Below, in pieces: positions 61,215-64,000 of a DNA stretch of 64,000 nucleotides. Numbering within the stretch: the first letter of the stretch is position 1; the number at the start of each line of letters is the position of its first letter. The stretch is from Coprinopsis marcescibilis (Eukaryota; Basidiomycota; Agaricomycetes; Agaricales; Psathyrellaceae). Both the position numbers and the translations under genes were made by a program. Location of the stretch: NCBI GenBank assembly GCA_004369085.1, contig ML210249.1, positions 38,090-102,089 on the forward strand. The letters run 5' to 3'. The notes beneath the pieces were generated by a model. It saw only the letters and a program-made list of their open reading frames with translations. It searched no databases and was not told the DNA's origin.

Positions 61215-61701
61215 TAGGCTTGAATGCAAGGTCAAGCAAGCAAGTTGGAAGGATGACTGTAGATATCAGAGCTCACAGCACTTCGTATTGTTTATATATA
61301 CAAGGGATCTACAAAGGCACTGCCATAAGCCAACTCCCGTGGTTCATGGATATTTGAATCCAGCGGAGTCGACGTAGATCCTCGCGTAAAGCGTCAAAAT
61401 GTCCGGAGAAAGCCGACCCAGGTTGGATCCTACATCAATCAATTTCCCAGTGCCACCAACTTCGGCGATTTGTGTTGTCCGAGTATGTTGATTGGAACAT
61501 CCGAAGTGAGCCTCCCTGAGGAGGCCTGATAAGAGACAAACAAGCTCTAAAGGTCACGCTGTTGCCAATCCCATGGTTGAAACCGAAATGTCTGACGGCC
61601 TTTTAGCGCTTCCTGACGAGCGTCAAACGACTCGGACACAACCCGGGCATCCTTTAAAGCGGTTGAATTTCGTATGAATGTGTCGGAATGCTCAGGTAAT
61701 A
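61215..61701. other. Spacer between the two LRR paralogues
   Basis: A 487-bp stretch holding the promoter of paralogue A and the 3' flank of paralogue B. No gene is supported. Confidence 0.4.
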
Positions 61702-63548
61702 CTATGGTATCTCATAGCTACACTTCCGCATCAGCGAAGAGACCCAAGGAACTCGAAGCACTTTCTCCCAGCCAAATGGTTTCCTGATTTCTTCGGCCGT
61801 GAGACGTCTATGGTCAATATCGGAGTCGTCGATGCGATAATAGCCACGGGATTGCGCCTGGTCTTTCCATAATGATGGAACACGCCGAACATGCACCCGC
61901 TGCAAGGTTGGGCATGATTTGACAGCTCGAAGAGCTGTCCGACGCGTGTTCTCGTCCAACCATTTATATGGCTTCGTGAGGTGTACTCGCTTGAGATGAG
62001 GTATTGAGGATACTGAGTCGAACATAGCTCTTGTCGATGTCTATTAAGCATCTGTAAGTGACGAGGACATTTACGAAGCCTTAGAGCGACTCACCGGAGA
62101 GCAAACGCTGCATTTGATCACCAAATTCCTGAGTTCTCGACATGAGAATCCTATGAACTTGAAAATATTCGTCGGATCTGACGTAGCCTGCGCCATGTCT
62201 TGAACCCAAAGCTCCAGATTATAGAGGTTAGGCATTTTGGTGAAGGCCTCACATAGTTGTAGGAGGGTACCCTGGTCCTGGATGAGATCGTGGCTTATGT
62301 CCAAATGCTTGAGGCTGCCCATTTTTTGAAAGTCCATGAGAGGATATATACAACCCTCGTATTTCCTGAGCTTGGGAAGCCAGACTCCGTTTCTGGGAAA
62401 GCGGATCGAATGATGTCTAACGATATTTTGGCAGTCTGGCGAGCTGTTGGCTGCTGCGGCTTCACACCTAAGACTGAGGCGGGAGAGGGTTTGTCGGTGT
62501 ATAACCAAGAGCAGACCCAGTGAAGGGTAACCGTTGACAGTTGGCCAGGAGGAGTGGACCGCCGGGGTAAAGGCCCCTTGAAGTGTCAAGGTCGTTAGAA
62601 AGCGCCAGTGACCTTGTGTTATGGGGTCCAAATTGAACCAACGTGATGCAGTCGAATTCAAGAACGTAAGTGTCAAGTGAGAAAGCTTAGGACAACGGTT
62701 GATGAGCACGTCCCACATTTGACGAGGAAGGCTCTCCGGCTCTGTGGGTACGGCTGCCGTAGGAGGGGATCGTTCGCGAACGGTCAATGCGAACTCCAGG
62801 AGATTGCTGAATTCGAATAAGGAGTATCGAGGCGGAATGGCGTTTTGCCCAATGATGGTTGAAATTCTTCGGAGTGCTGGACAGCTTGTGAAATGTTGAG
62901 GAGTCGGAAATTCGAAGATGACGGAATACTTACTGTTTACGCAAATAGCTCCACAGGCTATTGTGTGGTAACTCGGTCCCATCCCAAGTGAAAGAAGTCA
63001 GGAACCTGAGGTCTCCAGATATTGCCATAATCATCTCCACGACCCATCGTTCGTCGAACTCTGCGTTGTCCGCTGAACGATTGTTGGGCGTGACAGTAAG
63101 TTTGGTTATATGTCAACAGATATGGCGCTCGTGTCGAAGCATTCTGAGGGTGGGCTGGCATCGCTTTCTTGATCTCAGCACCACATCTTGGTACAATATT
63201 GGGAGGATCAGGGAGTTGGTTTGGGAATTCTAAGCCCAGGTTGATTGTTATGGTTAATGAGTCATTATAGATCCGAGATCCAGCGGGGAAGTCAAACACG
63301 CTTACGAGGAGAATAAGATGATACACGTCCGAACTATCGAGGTAGTTGGCAACTTGTTGAAGGACTTCGGGGGTTCTATGGTTCCAGAACTTCTTTTCCA
63401 CCGCAACTTTCATAGGCAGCTTCTCATCCCAGTACTCTATCGAAGGAATACGTTGGAAATTGCCATAGCCACCATTAGGCTGTCGATTGGTTGTTGTCTC
63501 CAAGCCACTGAGCGATAATGATGGGAGTGTTTTGCTCCGTATTTTCAT
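61702..63548 (-). pseudogene. LRR/F-box-like paralogue B with a premature TGA
   Basis: The ATG at 63548 begins MKIRSKTLPSLSLSG, followed by HRTPEVLQQVANYLDSSDVY, an F-box-like helix pair. The first exon ends at 63306. After its intron the frame reads LILPILYQDVVLRSRKRCQP and MLRHERHIC, then a TGA at 63113-63115, then HITKLTVTPNNRSADNAEF and ERWVVEMIMAISGDLRFLTS. The stop falls where paralogue A has Arg (QICRVI), so CGA to TGA is the likely change. Downstream: FTWDGTELPHNSLWSYLRKQ, VLINRCPKLSHLTLTFLN, DPITQGHWRFLTTLTL, MGSLKHLDISHDLIQDQG and, after a last intron, TSTRAMFDSVSSIPHLKRV. It aligns with paralogue A throughout. An alternative splice that avoids the TGA was not found. Confidence 0.66.
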
Positions 63549-63855
63549 GGGTGATCGAGGAAGCTGGCTGCGGAGCTGATGGCGGCTCGCAGTGGCGGAG
63601 AAGCTGGTGGGGAGATTCTGAGTGCCAGGTCAATTGATTGTCCAAGTCGGTGTTATATATCACAAAGTTAATTATAAGTCATCAGATCAGTAGTATGTAA
63701 GGAAAGGGCTTATGATTGATAGTATCACAAGCCTTCGGCTTGCCCGTGGCTTCGCCACGGGGGAAAAACACAGGCTTGCCCTGCGGCCCGCCAACACAGA
63801 GGCTTGGCCTGCGGCCCGCCTTAGTAGAAGGAAGTTGTAAGTGTTAGAAAAAATA
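63549..63855. repeat. GC-rich hairpins and 21-bp direct repeats beside the second Helitron
   Basis: A region of sharply different composition. AAGCCTTCGGCTT (63729-63741) and CCCGTGGCTTCGCCACGGG (63743-63761) are perfect TTC-loop hairpins. A 21-bp unit beginning AGGCTTG and ending GCGGCCCGCC occurs at 63772-63792 and 63800-63820 with one mismatch. It flanks the 3' end of the minus-strand helicase and may be subterminal transposon sequence. Confidence 0.55.
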
Positions 63856-64000
63856 TCAATTCAGAATTTGTAATACTTCAGGATATACAATATTTTTAGT
63901 TCTAAGTGGTAAAGTAAAATCATCACGTGGATCAGTAATAGCTTTTATGTTATGAACAGAAGTAACTCGGGAAACTGCAACATAAAGTTGCCCATGAGTG
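63856..64000 (-). CDS. Helitron/Pif1-type helicase, C-terminal end (partial)
   Basis: The last 47 codons of a DNA helicase run off the right edge. On the minus strand the frame reads [20 protein letters not shown], which is motif VI of Pif1 helicases, then [14 protein letters not shown] and a TGA at 63856-63858. This ending is characteristic of the Pif1-like helicases of Helitrons in fungi and plants. The coding DNA is AT-rich, unlike most neighbours. Whether the rest is intact cannot be seen. It differs in composition from the Helitron at 8.9-16.7 kb and probably belongs to another family. Confidence 0.82.
   Translation of the reverse strand, partial: THGQLYVAVSRVTSVHNIKAITDPRDDFTLPLRTKNIVYPEVLQILN

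Overview
The window looks like nuclear DNA of a filamentous basidiomycete (Agaricomycete-like). Genes sit on both strands. They are cut by many 48-70 nt GT-AG introns, often with very small exons. The gene families are typical of that group: multi-pass membrane proteins, F-box/LRR families, NACHT-ankyrin proteins, Helitrons with long polyproteins, and a Zn2Cys6 regulator. I identified no rRNA, confident tRNA, CRISPR array or bacterial-style operon. All exon joins were worked out by eye from splice signals and frame. Where a full exon set is given, the summed length is a whole number of codons.

Layout, left to right: the 3' end of a plasma-membrane H+-ATPase (1-1258, +); a Zn2Cys6 transcription factor (2168-5467, +); a transposon-rich stretch with a TA-flanked pogo/mariner-like MITE (6779-7333) and two AAGCTT-centred hairpins; a decayed Helitron polyprotein (8913-16712, +) read in one frame with four in-frame stops; an unrecognised 397-aa gene whose fourth intron holds a solo LTR (16996-18938, +); a coiled-coil protein (20288-21232, -); an F-box-like protein (21952-23445, +); a gene-poor stretch; a Ser/Gln/His-rich protein (27575-29492, -); a 6.8-kb gene-poor stretch; a multi-pass membrane protein (36267-37390, +); a CFAP20 homologue (37888-38908, +); MSH6 (39168-44599, -), divergent from an EFM7-like methyltransferase (44761-45759, +); a secreted repeat-rich protein (46756-48244, -); a repeat-bearing intergenic region; a PFK26-like 6-phosphofructo-2-kinase (51642-53669, -); a Yra1/ALY mRNA-export adaptor (53939-54823, -); a NACHT-ankyrin STAND protein (55416-59031, +); two paralogous LRR/F-box-like genes, each carrying an apparent disabling lesion (59396-61214 and 61702-63548, -); and the C-terminal end of a second Helitron/Pif1 helicase at the right edge (-).

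The housekeeping genes cover proton transport, mismatch repair, eEF1A methylation, fructose-2,6-bisphosphate synthesis and mRNA export. They are embedded in accessory DNA shaped by Helitrons, an LTR element and a MITE. The most unusual points are tiny exons that fall exactly on catalytic or DNA-binding motifs (zinc cluster, MSH6 mismatch-recognition motif, MSH6 P-loop, NACHT P-loop), the four-stop but frame-intact Helitron, and the LTR hidden in an intron. I found no clearly new multi-gene system. The NACHT-ankyrin gene and the exon architecture are the best candidates for follow-up.
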